DNA from: Rhizodiscina lignyota
Taxonomy: Eukaryota > Ascomycota > Dothideomycetes > Aulographales > Rhizodiscinaceae
Direction of reading: 5' to 3'
Assembly (NCBI GenBank): GCA_010015805.1
Contig: ML978127.1
Span: 310,001-374,000 of the forward strand
Length of the DNA stretch: 64,000 nt
The translations under genes were made by a program, and so were the position numbers. The first letter of the stretch is position 1, and the number at the start of each line of letters is the position of its first letter. The notes under the pieces are model-generated. The model saw only the letters and a list, made by a program, of their open reading frames with translations. It was not told the DNA's origin and made no database searches. Below, piece by piece: positions 44,043-55,544 of the stretch.

Positions 44043-46841
44043 TGTTTGGATTTAGAAGAGAAAGAGAAGTCGATTTAGAATATAGTAGTACGCACGAGAT
44101 CGTTCGGAGTTCGACTGGATCAAACGAGACTTGGTGTCTTTTCGCTGAAATATGATTATATATCCACCTAACGACCATCGGCTGGACATATCCAAATCGA
44201 CATACGTCATTGTCATTTAACCATCAAAGAAGAATATACCTTAATAGAGTGTATCACTCCCATTGTGTCACCCAAAGATTGCTTTCGGTTCCGGCACTTT
44301 CAACTCAATGTGTTTTTCGACGACCGAATATCTATGCGGAAGCAGATGGATGGACAACAGTCAGCTAAGTCAAAAAAATTACTCCAGTTGCTCCGAGAAG
44401 GTGTAACAATGTGGTGGAGGTCCAAGTACGTCGTCGTCTATACTTTGCCTCGAGTGGCGCTGCTCGTGAACATGGCCGCCCAGCGCCATGGATCATCAAG
44501 CAGAGCGCAGAAGCTTACAGCAACTAAGACTGGCCTAATGTCTCGGCGATGGGTCTAACGAGTACTTCATTGAGAGTTGCAGGAGACGGCCATAGAGATT
44601 TGCAAAAAGCATGCTCTATATTTCGGCATAGCGCAACGTCCTTTCAGGGATGAGACTTTAAATGGGGATTCGTCTGCTCGATAGGGCAATATGCGGCGCG
44701 TGGCTGATTCTGTTAAGGTTAGAGGCCGCTGACGGAAGTCCTGCGATTCGTAGCTTGCAGAGCATTTGACGCTGAGCATGAGTCGTGGATAAGCAGATCG
44801 ACGAAGGGGACTTTGGAGCCAAAAGGCTTGTTTCTACGTCGCCAGATCCCCCGGTTCTTGGCAAACAAGCGAAATGAGATGCGCGCAGAATCTCACTCTT
44901 TTGCAAGGAATATTTCAGCCTCTTCTGCATTACATATGCAATCCGTCTCTTACCCACATCACAATGCTTCTTTGATTCCCATATGTCTCAGCGATGGCTT
45001 TTTGGCAGACTCCCTCGTAGGGTGGATCGCATTCGGCCGCAAAACCGTGCCGATGGGATCGAGGTTATTCCCCTCGTAATGGCTCGTATTGACGCAGCTA
45101 TACGGCAAGCGACTGCGTACTCATTTGTCTTTCTACTTCTCCTTACTATATTTGGCAAAGACCTAAAATGTAAAATCCCATTGCTGTTCGTTCCGCCCCA
45201 TTCGACGACCTGTCAGCAACCAAATATGTCTCAATTCGCGACTTTCCCGTCATGTGCCACGATAATTTTCCTATTACGTGCAATGGTACTATGCGGATGT
45301 TCATTTCCCATCATTGTTTGAGTCCTCAGCATCATTCGATCTTGGGAGACATAGAAACATCATCCGTTGTAAAGATCGAATTCCCGGTATTTTACATTGC
45401 GATGGATGCGTCATGCTCCGCCCCCATCTTCACGCCCAATTATTTTCCCAACAGCTGAAGGTATTTGCATGAGATTACATTTAAGTTAAACTGAGCATGG
45501 ATATCTCTGCGTGGGCGCGCTCGGCAAAGTTCTTGCTGAGACAGAGGCAGAATATCATTCTTGCCGGCGTAAGCAATCCATATTTGTCTAATGATAATGC
45601 GGGACACTGAAGACCAACTCAACCAGCAGTAGGTAAGTCGGCTTTCACACTTACCGGATGGAGTATCTGAATTCTTCTGAGATTCGACTTGAAACATGAT
45701 TGCTGAATGAAAAGCTCGTAGGAATATACGGCGAGGCTGCACAAATAGAACTGTTCCGAGTGAAGAGCAGAAGAGCTTCAAAGTTTTCATTGGGATGAAC
45801 AATAGGTCATACGATAGCACTTTGAGCAGTGCTACAAATGGCCAACACAAGAAGGATGAAGCACTACTGCCCCAAAGCCTCTATTCGCCTTGGATCACTC
45901 AAACACCTCAGTACACGTGTACTCCATAGTCACCACACGAACCAGTTAAAGCCAGTCGTCTAACACATTGCCCAGGCATCATAATCGACGTCAACGAACC
46001 ACAGAGATTGAAGCTAGGATCCAGCTTTTTGTTTGGCGAAGTGAGTCTCCCCTCAATGCAGTCAAAATATGGCCTGTTCCAACCAGGACCTCACTTCATG
46101 AAGATTACGCTGATGTCAATAGATCCTTCCACCTCTCCTCATGTGCTACAGCATCTCCTGGTACTGCCGAGAGCCCAACTGTACGAGCCCAGCCCTTTCA
46201 TCATTCGAAAGGTATCCTCAGCAGCAATCATGGATTGAGCACGCTCAACGAAACAATCTGCCAACGGACAGGGTCGCATGTAAGGGATATGTGAATTATC
46301 AGTGGAAGTCCCCAATACGAAGATGCCAGCAGCATCAGATAGAGGCGCAAACAGCGTGCGAGGAACGCAGAAGAGGGTTTCACTTCCGCGAAGCTTCTAA
46401 AGATCAGCAAGGGCAGTCTTCCGAGGATTGTTGGGCATGCAGCTGCGATGGTCCGCGCGGCGTTCATCCATTTGTAGAGGCACAAAAGCTTGAGCAAATG
46501 CATATTGTGCGAGAGAGTAATTGATGTTGTATTACATCAACGAGGGAGCTCTTCAATCTCAGCGTGGAGTTGGGGAATTGCATCACACAATTAAGACATG
46601 ATCTCAACTTGTAATGAGGTGAAACCTTCCACAACTATTGCCCAAAGACCTAACTATCCTGAACGCATATTACAATTTACAGTCACACAGTGTGTTTAAC
46701 TCCAGGGTGTACAAAAGTTGGGCCCAACATAAGCATATGCACCTCATTCCCAATGCTTTCCTCTCATCATGCTGTCCCATCTAATGATCTAAAGGCTGCG
46801 TAAAGTCTCGAAAGGATCCAACCCTTGCAGAAATTTGTGTC
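44043..46841. other. Longest gene-free stretch, 2.8 kb
   Basis: Lies between the FMO and P450 genes. Minus frames at 45440-45850 and 46228-46503 and plus frames at 44983-45321 and 46141-46524 are open but lack family similarity; the 46228-46503 frame has a faint fungal-regulator look (WMNAARTIAA). No gene is supported, and a decayed regulator is possible. The FMO promoter occupies the left end. Confidence 0.5.
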
Positions 46842-48412
46842 TCAAGGCAAAATTCGCACCTTCGTGCCATGCAAGTTAGAGCATGTTAGTGTCAGCTTCT
46901 CAGTCCACGGTCGCGCGTCGACAGATCCGATGGTACCGGAGCCGAACTCCTGGAGGAGGCGCACAGTGACGTACGACGTTTCCAATATGGCAAATTCCTG
47001 TCCCAGACACCTCCGAGGACCACCAGAAAATGGGAGGTACTCGTAGTAAGGAAGAAAAGGGGCTTTCCACCGCTCTGGGTGGAATTCATGGGCGTCATCG
47101 CCCCAGATGTCTGCGCGGCGATGTAATGCATAAGTGTTCCACCCCACGATTGTGCCAACTGGAATATGCAGCGGAGTTGTGCCATCAAGACCCCCACCCA
47201 TAGGTAGCGTAGTAGCGCGAACGCATGTGCGGGAGTTGAGCGGCACTGGGGGCCAGAGGCGTAGCGCTACAGTGCGTTAAATTCAGACGAACCAGGGAAG
47301 TTATGGAGAGATCGTGCGTGGGTCTTACCTTCACTGATGCAATTCAGCAGATACGTGAAGGCCTTTAGTTCATCGTATGTCGGTGGTTTGCCTTCGAGAC
47401 ATTTGATCTCTTGGAGTATCGCTTCTCGAACATCTTGGCGTTGGGAAATCATAAGCCAAAGATTACCGAGAAGGCTAGCAGTCGTGTCGCGGGCCGCAAG
47501 GAGCAAATGCAGGAGCTCAGAGCGCAGTTCAAGAGCATCTTGACTTGTTTCTGCCATATGATCGAGAACACTATACTGAGATGTCTTCTGCGGCCGACGG
47601 CCTTTCAAGGCTCCGTCCACATAATGGTCTACGAAGTCCCAAACCACGCGTCGATCGCTCTTGAACTTATGCCGAGGCCGGAACGATGCTATGATGCCAA
47701 GAACGTAGTTCTCCCGTATGCGGTCTTGTGCAGTGGCAAATGCGCAGCTGAATACCTTTGCTGATCTTCCGGCGCGTTCGGAGCCCCCAAGTTCAAGAAG
47801 ACTCAGCGCCGAGTTACCGAAGAAGTACTGTGTGGAGACGTCCATTGTATAGGAGAAGAAGAGCTCAGAAAGATCGACACTCGATCCATCTCGAGGAATG
47901 GCGCTAAGTAAGTTTTTGCAGTGGAGTTCGAACAGTCCTTCAACGGATCGTAACTCGTTATTCTTGAATGCCGGGCGAAAGAGTCGTCGAGAACGGCGCC
48001 AGGCCTCTCCATCATTGTTGAAAATGCCAAGTCCAAGTAGTGGCAGTGAAGCTCTTCGCCTTCTTGTGCCCATATCATAATCGCTGAAATTGGTAGACAA
48101 TATGACTTTTATGTTCGCAGGCTCGATGGTGTTGATGAAGTCGCCTCCCATGAATCGTTGATAGAATGTATTTCCGTATCTCTGATATGCGAAGGCTGCA
48201 GCATCAAGAACGGTGTGCCTTCTAACATTCTTATAGATATCGAAAACGATGTCGATGCCCCATGGCAGCTTCGTCGGTCGCCGTATCGCCGCAGCACTGA
48301 GATCTCGCTTTAAGGAGTGGTGAGGGGGGTATCCATGGATCATCCGGTAAAAGATCGAGGTAGCTACGGCAAGTATGAAAGCGATGAGGATATAACATGT
48401 CGCAACTGACAT
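46842..48412 (-). CDS. Cytochrome P450 monooxygenase (CYP52-like architecture)
   Basis: Two exons, 47329-48412 and 46842-47266, with a 62-nt intron; the product is 502 aa. The start MSVATCYILIAFILAVATSIF gives an N-terminal membrane anchor. The I-helix is LLLAARDTTASLL. The ExxR of the K-helix (E-ALR) is interrupted by the intron. The PERW segment follows, and the heme-binding loop is FSGGPRRCLGQEFA. The body resembles CYP52/CYP5xx enzymes that hydroxylate alkanes, fatty acids or similar hydrophobic substrates at the ER membrane. The family assignment is by eye only. A reductase partner is presumed elsewhere in the genome. Confidence 0.9.
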
Positions 48413-50064
48413 GACTCTCGGCTTCTGTAATACCTGTGTAGCGTTGAGGAAGAAACTCGGTCTCGATGTAGGGCAGCTGAAAGATTGAAAGTAGAAGGAA
48501 TGTGGGAGTAACTGCAATGCCGTGATGCTCCTCCATGAATCAGAATTGACAGATTGGACACGAATGCGTCCTCGTGACTGAGTTGGCTAACACATGTCGT
48601 GCGTGGTAATGGACCTCTATTGATATTGATGTGGAAAAAATGAATGAGACATGATTCAAAAAGTCCTCGCATGTGCAAGATTTATCATGGGAACCAAGTC
48701 ATGCTTCCGAATTGCCGGGTGTTTCGACGCGGTCGGCAGTGGATGATGGTGACACGTGGATTCAGGGAACCACGAGCTCATAGCTGTCACTGTGGGCGCT
48801 CGGAAAACCAAATGAGCCTAACGTATCTGTGAAGGAACTGATTTAACTCTCTAACACTGATGAGGTATTCCCAAACGTGATCGGTGGTGAAGGCGTGGAG
48901 CGTCCAGGGGGTTTATTGCAAGAGATCAGTGGTATTGCCAGGACTGCTTCCAAGTTAGACCTTATGATAAGATCTCTCGAAAATGAACTGAATCATACAG
49001 ATGAATGCTTGACTTGAAGGAAAGGTGAGAAAAGAGAACCTTGGACACAATCGATATGCACTAGGGCAAGAAAATCTGAACTTCTGAAGGCGGCTACAGG
49101 CATTTAGGCACGTATCCATACTGTCTATGATGGCATTCGCCGCCGTATCAGTTAGATACTACTGCATTTCTCATACAAGACAACCGCATCGCTGCAGGTC
49201 ACGATGGGAAGTGGAGTATCGAGGGGCGGAAACCCCAGAGACGAAGAGCTCCCAGGAACGGCCAGAGGAAGAAACAAACCCATCATGCTACCTGAATTGA
49301 CGAGAGACGGCAACAAGTGAGGCTCAAGTTGGAGATTCGACGGCTGTGTAGTCTTGTATAGAGCTTGTAAATGAAAAGTGGAAGAGCCGTCCGATGTCTC
49401 TTTCGAGCCAAGCTTTTGGGTGTCGGAGTTTAGCTCTGCCGACATCGGCTAGCCTACCTCAGTAGAGCGCTTGGACACCCCTGAGCCTCGGCCAACTCGA
49501 ACAAACTCCTCGAAAACGACGGGGAGTTGGTATATTATATCTTGCGGAATCCTATGGATATGTAACCATTTGCAAGATGAATAGGATGTTCACAACCAGC
49601 CTCGTATAAACTTATCAGCTCAATACTTTCATTGTTCGACATGGACTACAATTTCGGAGAGTCTGGTTGTTACTTTCAACCTCTGAGACTGCGTCTCTGT
49701 TTCTATCCACTCGATGCTCAGCGCTGGCTCGGCCTCATATCGTGTTCCACATCTTCTCGCATAGGAACACCGTACTGAGTCACTCCAATCCACACAGAGT
49801 TCATGGAGACTCCAACTGTAATACGAAGGAGGGACAGATTCCTCAGAAATAAGTAAGCATTGTGGCATGTCAGCTCGGGCAAGTCTTAAGTAAGACAAGC
49901 TTTGCAAAGATATTCAGTTTGTGGCACAGCAACCAATATCGGCGCTTTCCTGTCCAACTGGTATCTTTCTTCAAGTGTTACGCCATCGTGGGACACAAAG
50001 AAATATCCATCTTCATTAATTGCAACAAAACTCAACGAAAACGCAGCTACGCCGAACCCAAAAG
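48413..50064. other. Long intergenic region, no gene supported
   Basis: 1.65 kb between the divergent P450 and thioesterase genes, so it includes both promoters. A minus-strand ATG frame at 49152-49445 (97 codons) has no family signal and sits alone. No repeats are noted. Confidence 0.5.
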
Positions 50065-50682
50065 ATGGTACAGATCGAGGTACCTGCGGATGAAGAGTTC
50101 ATCTATTTCTCACAAATACCATGGTGTGCCTCATTGATAAACGCACCAGGGATGACGATTTTCAGACATCGTCCTCGCGGCTCTCTTGTAAATCCAAGAG
50201 ATAGATTCACCATCACAACGCTCGGTAAAACAGCCCAGTGTATACTTCACCACTTGACCATCTACAAAGAACCTCCACCTCGCACACAGAGCGCGCATTC
50301 TGTACCTTATTCGCCCCGTGCCAGAATTCCCGAGGTCACAACATTCTATGAGTTGGGGGAAGGGTCGAATGGTTGGGTCAATATAGTCCATGGCGGTCTA
50401 CAGGCGACGCTGATGGACGAAACGGCGGTCGAGCTTGTCACAGCATCGGAGGAGAAGTGGGATGCATACGGCTATGAGTCTCACATCGTGAGTGGCGTAA
50501 CGGCGGGCATGAACATTCGCTACCTAGCAGCGGCAAAAACGCCAGGGATATTCGCGGTGACGGCGAAGTACGGAGAGAGAGATGGAAAGAAGGTCACAAT
50601 TCACGTTATGATCAAGGACGCGAGTGGGACAGCTGTGGCAAAAGGGGAGCTTTTTTCCATCTTTCTAGAGCCGAGGCTTTGA
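50065..50682 (+). CDS. Hotdog-fold thioesterase (PaaI/THEM4-like)
   Basis: Single exon of 205 aa, starting MVQIEVPADEEF. The hotdog core shows the typical WVNIVHGGLQATLMDETAVELV stretch with the HGG-x-x-x-x-x-DE pattern. It is followed by a beta sheet (GVTAGMNIRYLAAAKTPGIF) and a closing strand. The last 60 residues are typical of the fold. Such enzymes cleave acyl-CoA or related thioesters. No targeting signal is clear. It lies 696 bp upstream of an FAD monooxygenase on the same strand and near several oxidoreductases; a role in releasing CoA from a ring-cleavage or fatty-acyl intermediate is possible but unproven. Confidence 0.85.
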   Translation: MVQIEVPADEEFIYFSQIPWCASLINAPGMTIFRHRPRGSLVNPRDRFTITTLGKTAQCILHHLTIYKEPPPRTQSAHSVPYSPRARIPEVTTFYELGEGSNGWVNIVHGGLQATLMDETAVELVTASEEKWDAYGYESHIVSGVTAGMNIRYLAAAKTPGIFAVTAKYGERDGKKVTIHVMIKDASGTAVAKGELFSIFLEPRL

Positions 50683-51378
50683 TGCCGTACAGCGCGCCGA
50701 AGTCGCGGGCGTCGGAGAATATCCCAGCTGTCAAAGGAGGCGCCGTTAGCACCTGATGATCGAGCTGCATGCGATTCTGATACCTGCCTTGTTCAGAATC
50801 CCACATATCTCTATCTGGTCATCGAATGTCTATCGCAGAATGGCTGTCTGATAGAAGCGGTGGCGGGTCTTCGTCTGAGCTCGAATTCAGATTAGTTTAA
50901 TAGTGTATTTTATTATATTACTATTCAATCTTGAAGAAAGATCTGTCTTATCTCAGCTCGACGACGGCAGAGTTAATCGGTCGCCTGAAATTCCGTCTTC
51001 CCCACATCTCGCGCTTCGCGTCGGACCGCGAACCTGGAGGGATCAAGGTAGTGCTGGGGTCATTTGAATTTCTATTGAATCACCACCTCTTTGGAGTCTG
51101 GACATCCTCTTCCGCTCGCAACGTTTGGCAATGGCCATCGTTGGCTGCGGACCCTTCGGGGAAACAAACGCCCATCTGATGTTTCTTTTCTGTGGAAGGA
51201 TTTCCGCCATCGGCACTCGCGCAAAAGAAAATGCCTTCAGTCAAGGCTATATAAGCTGTGTGAGCAAGAGCGCTTTGCATACGCTTTGATACACACCTTA
51301 GCCCAGAGAAGAGCTGAAGCTCAATCGCAAAACATACCTAGCCTGTTCGTTCATACACCTCTTGCATCGACAGCAATC
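50683..51378. other. Intergenic, promoter of the FAD monooxygenase
   Basis: 696 bp. It contains an AT-rich tract around 50890-50935 and an extended open frame before the ATG that I treat as 5' leader. No further feature is seen. Confidence 0.5.
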
Positions 51379-52704
51379 ATGGGCACATCAAACAGCGGGA
51401 GCCAAAGTACGCAAGTCCTCATCATTGGATCTGGACCCACAGGCTTGCTATTGGCACAGGGACTGAAGAAGGTGCGTTCTCTCGCCGACACCAAGCTTCA
51501 TCTCACATGTCCAATAATTTCAGAAGACGCCTTATCGCTTCATCACGCTAACATATACCAGTCTGGCATCAAAGCCATCGTTTTCGAAAGATATGATGAG
51601 GACAAAATCGCTTCCTATAGTCGGGATTGGAACTTTGGTCTTCATTGGGGCCATGACTCCTTGGTTGCCATGCTCCCATCTGAGCTGGCAGACAAGCTGA
51701 AAGACACGCAGACAGATCCAACCCTGGAACCTCACGATGATGACACACTACCCTTCAAGCACGGCGAGACCGGGGACATCATCTTGAGAATTCCGACTGG
51801 AAAGTTTATCCGTTACACACGCAGCAAACTCCTCAACCTGCTGAAGCAAGGCATCGACTTGCGCTGCGGCAAAGAGTTGACCAACATCCGTTACGGTGAT
51901 GCACGATCCGTAATCGCTGAGTTCGGAGACGGTACCGCCGCAACAGGACAGCTTCTTGTCGGCGCTGATGGCACTCGTTCTGCGGTTCGGAAATTGCTTC
52001 TGGGTCCTAAGGCGGAACCGAGGCGTCTCCCATATACGGCAGTATGGACGCAGAAGACGGGATTCTCCCGTGAACAAGCCATTCAATTGCGCCAGTGGAA
52101 CCCGCAGCATATGGCTGGTGTTCATCCTGCCGGTATGTTCATGTTCCATGGCATGCAGGATGTTCCAGACCTTGAGGATCCGACTCAGTGGAAGTATTTC
52201 TTCTACATATCCTGGCCTTCAAGCATCGAGTGGCAGGATTCGGCTAAGGACTTCACCAGTGAGCAATGGCTGGCTGAAGGTAGAAAACGTGCCAGCATGT
52301 GCTGCGATCCATGGCCCATAGATTTCGGAAGTCTGGCAGACGATCATCCCATGTGGCATATTTTCATGTCGGACTGGGACCCAAGTGCAGAAGGCTGCAA
52401 ATGGGATACTCACGACGGCAGAGTGACCCTGGCAGGAGATGCAGCCCATTCGATTACGTTTCAGCGAGGCCAAGGCCTTAATCATTCACTTCAAGACGTA
52501 GTGAATCTTTGGAAGGAGATTATCGCATGTCTCGGCCCAAACGCGTACTGCACCCAAGCCGACGCCATTGCACGTTACGAAGAAGAGATGGTTGCCAGGA
52601 CTGGGGCAGAGACCAAGATGTGCACTATGAATACTCATATGTTGCATGATTGGAGCAAGGTCCAGCAAAGTCCCGTATTCAAGAGAGGCGTGGCAAGAGC
52701 GTAA
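51379..52704 (+). CDS. FAD-dependent monooxygenase (salicylate/aromatic hydroxylase-like)
   Basis: Two exons, 51379-51471 and 51562-52704; the product is 411 aa. The 90-nt intron is a multiple of three with no stop, so reading through would insert 30 extra residues. A GCTAAC branch site and the family alignment (LIIGSGPTGLLLAQGLKK joined to SGIKAIVFERYD) support splicing. The FAD site is GSGPTGL, and the second FAD motif is VTLAGDAAHSITFQRGQGLNHSLQD. The DG motif is LLVGADGTRSAVR. This matches class A flavin hydroxylases that act on aromatic acids or phenolic rings, using NADPH. Substrate unknown; probably cytosolic. Confidence 0.88.
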   Translation: MGTSNSGSQSTQVLIIGSGPTGLLLAQGLKKVRSLADTKLHLTCPIISEDALSLHHANIYQSGIKAIVFERYDEDKIASYSRDWNFGLHWGHDSLVAMLPSELADKLKDTQTDPTLEPHDDDTLPFKHGETGDIILRIPTGKFIRYTRSKLLNLLKQGIDLRCGKELTNIRYGDARSVIAEFGDGTAATGQLLVGADGTRSAVRKLLLGPKAEPRRLPYTAVWTQKTGFSREQAIQLRQWNPQHMAGVHPAGMFMFHGMQDVPDLEDPTQWKYFFYISWPSSIEWQDSAKDFTSEQWLAEGRKRASMCCDPWPIDFGSLADDHPMWHIFMSDWDPSAEGCKWDTHDGRVTLAGDAAHSITFQRGQGLNHSLQDVVNLWKEIIACLGPNAYCTQADAIARYEEEMVARTGAETKMCTMNTHMLHDWSKVQQSPVFKRGVARA

Positions 52705-53044
52705 GCATCGTGCCCGACAAACCAACCCATCCACAACAGTGAAACATACTGGCTCATTCCTTGCACAACACGCCGATTTTTCATTTTTTTTTCAGACAGC
52801 ATCTAACATCAATTTAAGGAACCATCATGTTCGCAGCGAGTCAGAGCGTCAGTTGTTACGGCGAATCTTCCTGGAGCCGGCCCATGTGCATGCGTAAAGA
52901 GAGGAACAGTCAGCAAGCGGAGTTGGCAACCCATCAACTGCGGTCAATGCCACTTGGTTGCAAGATCGGGGTTATAGCTTGAACAAATTGTATCATTCGT
53001 GGAGACTTTTTTCTTTCTTGAAATCCAGGTTTATCTGTTTGACG
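52705..53044. other. Intergenic between convergent genes
   Basis: 340 bp between the stop codons of the FAD monooxygenase and the SDR, with a short poly-T run near 52785. Presumed 3' UTRs only. Confidence 0.6.
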
Positions 53045-53936
53045 TTACTGCGTCAAGTATCCTCCGTCCATGGTCAACATGCTCCCGTGTACAAAGTTAC
53101 TCCGGGAACCCAGCAGCCACACGACTCCTTCCGCAATCTCCTCCGGCAATCCAAACCTCTTCATCGGTGTCCAGTTGTTTATCTTGTTCAACGCGTTCTC
53201 GCGCATTTCCCCCGGTGCACTCGTCAATGGCGTCTTGATATACCCAGGTACTATGCAGTTGTTCTTGATTTCTGGGTCGTCTAATGCGGCCGTCCTCATG
53301 AGACCGGCTACACCGTGTTTCGCGGCAGTATATGCGCCAGAGCGTTGGAGGCCATTCACGGCGGCCAGTGAGGCGATGCTAACGATTGAGCCACGCTGCG
53401 TTGGCGCATATGCCCTGCACGAAACATTATTCATGTCAGCTTCATAACTTTTCTTCTGTCGAGAAGAGCTCATACCCTGAGGAAGGCATTGGATCTTGCG
53501 TCCGCATCTGGTGCATCTCTGCCTTCATGCTGAGCCACACTCCAGTGAGATTAATTCCAATCATCCTCTCCCAGTCTTCCATCTTCGTATCCGCTACCGA
53601 TTCTTTCAATCCGATACCTGCACAGTTGACAGCATAATCTACTCTGCCGAATGCTTCAACTGCCTTGGCGACCATGGCTTTGCACGAGTCTTCGTTGCGG
53701 ACATCCACTACAATGGCCACGGTCTTGAAATTCGGATTCGTTGCCAGCTCTGATATCTCTTTTTGGACAGCCTGCACAGCAGCCTCATTGATATCAGCCA
53801 GAGCTATCCCAGCACTAGCTTCACGGGCCAGTAACCTGACAATTGCACGTCCAATGCCTGAACCAGCTCCTGTCACGAGCGCATATCCAGGGACCCCCAA
53901 AGCAGACTTTGGTGCGTTCCCCTCCGTGGATCCCAT
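53045..53936 (-). CDS. Short-chain dehydrogenase/reductase
   Basis: Two exons, 53476-53936 and 53045-53414, with a 61-nt intron; the product is 276 aa. The start is MGSTEGNAPKSALG. It shows the cofactor motif TGAGSGIG, the DV in VVDVRN, NCAG in place of NNAG, and the catalytic Ser (SIVSIASL) and YTAAK active-site pair. PGYIKTPL and SNFVHGSMLTMDGGY are typical of the classical SDR C-terminus. Such enzymes interconvert alcohols and ketones with NAD(P)H. It is soluble and likely cytosolic. It lies between two other oxidoreductase genes; its product could be a substrate for the ketone-acting monooxygenase at 60097-62016, which is inference. Confidence 0.9.
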
Positions 53937-54406
53937 GGTAGATATCAATAAACCCGGATTCGTCTAGTTCAGACCTAAGTGTACTCTTGGTATGTATAGT
54001 GGTCGTTAAAATCTTTAGAGAATGCCCTCAGGAATAAATTTGCGGGGATTCTGGGATTCGCGTCTTTAAAACGAAAGACGCGTCGTGATGCTCCGTGGAT
54101 CAAGACTAGCAGCTTCCGCCTTACTTGCATGAGCATCAGGTCCGCCGGATTTACCATAGGTACACTCTTTAATCGGCACTTCGCATCCCGCAATTGAATT
54201 CCGCTTCACGCGACCTCCCGAATTTTGAGATATTATTTACCGCCGCCTTAATCGGTCCAGCTTGCTTAAGTGGCGGGCCTGACGGCACACTGACACGCAC
54301 CAGGGATACAATCCTTTCCGCAACACTCTATTTCCCCGAGTTGTTTTGCTAATATTTCTTTGAGTGTGTCGCATTTGGTTTATCTAAAGCGCACAGCAGA
54401 GTGCGC
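53937..54406. other. Intergenic, promoter of the SDR gene
   Basis: 470 bp between two minus-strand genes. No ORF or repeat is supported. Confidence 0.55.
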
Positions 54407-55544
54407 CTACTTTGCTTTTGCGTGTGCAACTCGGCAATCCTCATCAAGCGATTCCCAAAACGAGGGACCAGCCGGCTTCCAACCGATCTTCCGAGCCCTT
54501 GCCGATTCTCCCCGACTGTTCGAGCCCCAGAGATATAGAACTAGACCCGGAGCATCAGGCAATAGAGCAGCTACTTGATCTTTCGTCCAAGACACGGCCT
54601 TTGCATCCCTTGGTAAGAATCCCTGTTTTCTGCCGAGAGCAGCAATTGCCTCAGCGGCGTCCCTCCACCGGACACTATCTGATACAGCGAAGTAGAAACC
54701 CTACATTATCGTCATTATTAGCATCGTAGCATCAACTCGGAGTGCAGACCGACCTCTCGACCCCAGTCCGCACCACTACCCCCTTCAATTGCCTTCTCAA
54801 GGATGAGGATGAAGAGATTCACTACATCATCAATGTGAGTCACGGCACGGATATTATTGCCTTCACCCAGATAAAACGCCTCCTTGTGCTCCAGCAATGC
54901 CTCAACATATCTGGGAACCAGAAAAGTTGCGCGGTTTCCGATTCCGGTGCCCTCACCGTAAATATCGGGAGGGCAGATTATGGCTGTCTTGACAATGTCA
55001 TTGTCGGCGTCCATGAACCATTGATCGATTGTATGATGTGCTGCCTCAGGCGGCAGGTCATAAATCTCTTTGATTTCGGCGATATCGTGCCATTGATGTG
55101 GATTGTACTTCCCTTCCCACGTCTGTTCGAGCTTGTCCGAAATGCAGCCTGTACCAGACAAATGGATGACGAAACAACGTTCTGATCTCTTCGCAACTCC
55201 GTCGAGAATAGCTTTTGCGCAGCCTTCGTGGTCGATGTCGCCGGCGTCTACAACAGGTTTCAGTTGGTTGCATGCGTTCGACGAGTACACCCGCTATGGA
55301 CAGGGCTTTAGCACGTACGGATAACAATGTCTGCCTCCGATGCAGCCTTAGAAATTACGTCAAAGTCGTCAAAAGATCCCTTTACGACATTGACGGTGGG
55401 GTATTCCTCAGAATACTCTCTGGATGGAGAGCGAAGGAGGGCGGTGATGCTGAGAGCTTGACCGTGTCTCTTGAGAATCTCTCCGAGCACGGCTCCACCA
55501 ATGTAACCAGTGGTGCCTGTGATGAAAAGCTTTTTAGGAGCCAT
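54407..55544 (-). CDS. NAD(P)-dependent epimerase/reductase-like protein (atypical SDR)
   Basis: Three exons: 55319-55544, 54754-55247 and 54407-54700; the product is 337 aa. Introns are 71 and 53 nt. The start MAPKKLFITGTTGYIGGAV gives the GxxGxxG nucleotide site. The family pattern continues with ADIVIHAGDIDHEGCAKAI and HLSGTG. ICPPDIYGEGTGIGNR and VTHIDDVVNLFI follow. The C-terminus (GADWGREGFYFA, then SVRWRDAAEAIA) matches fungal members. The family covers nucleoside-sugar epimerases and small-molecule reductases; no sugar-specific residue points to the former, so a reductase role is as likely. It reads away from the Zn2Cys6 regulator across a 1.5-kb intergenic region. Confidence 0.85.

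Noticed and set aside
46228-46503. Minus-strand frame with a faint fungal-regulator look (WMNAARTIAA)
   Set aside because: Only one short motif resembles fungal_trans proteins; no zinc cluster or exons found nearby. Perhaps a relic, not annotated.
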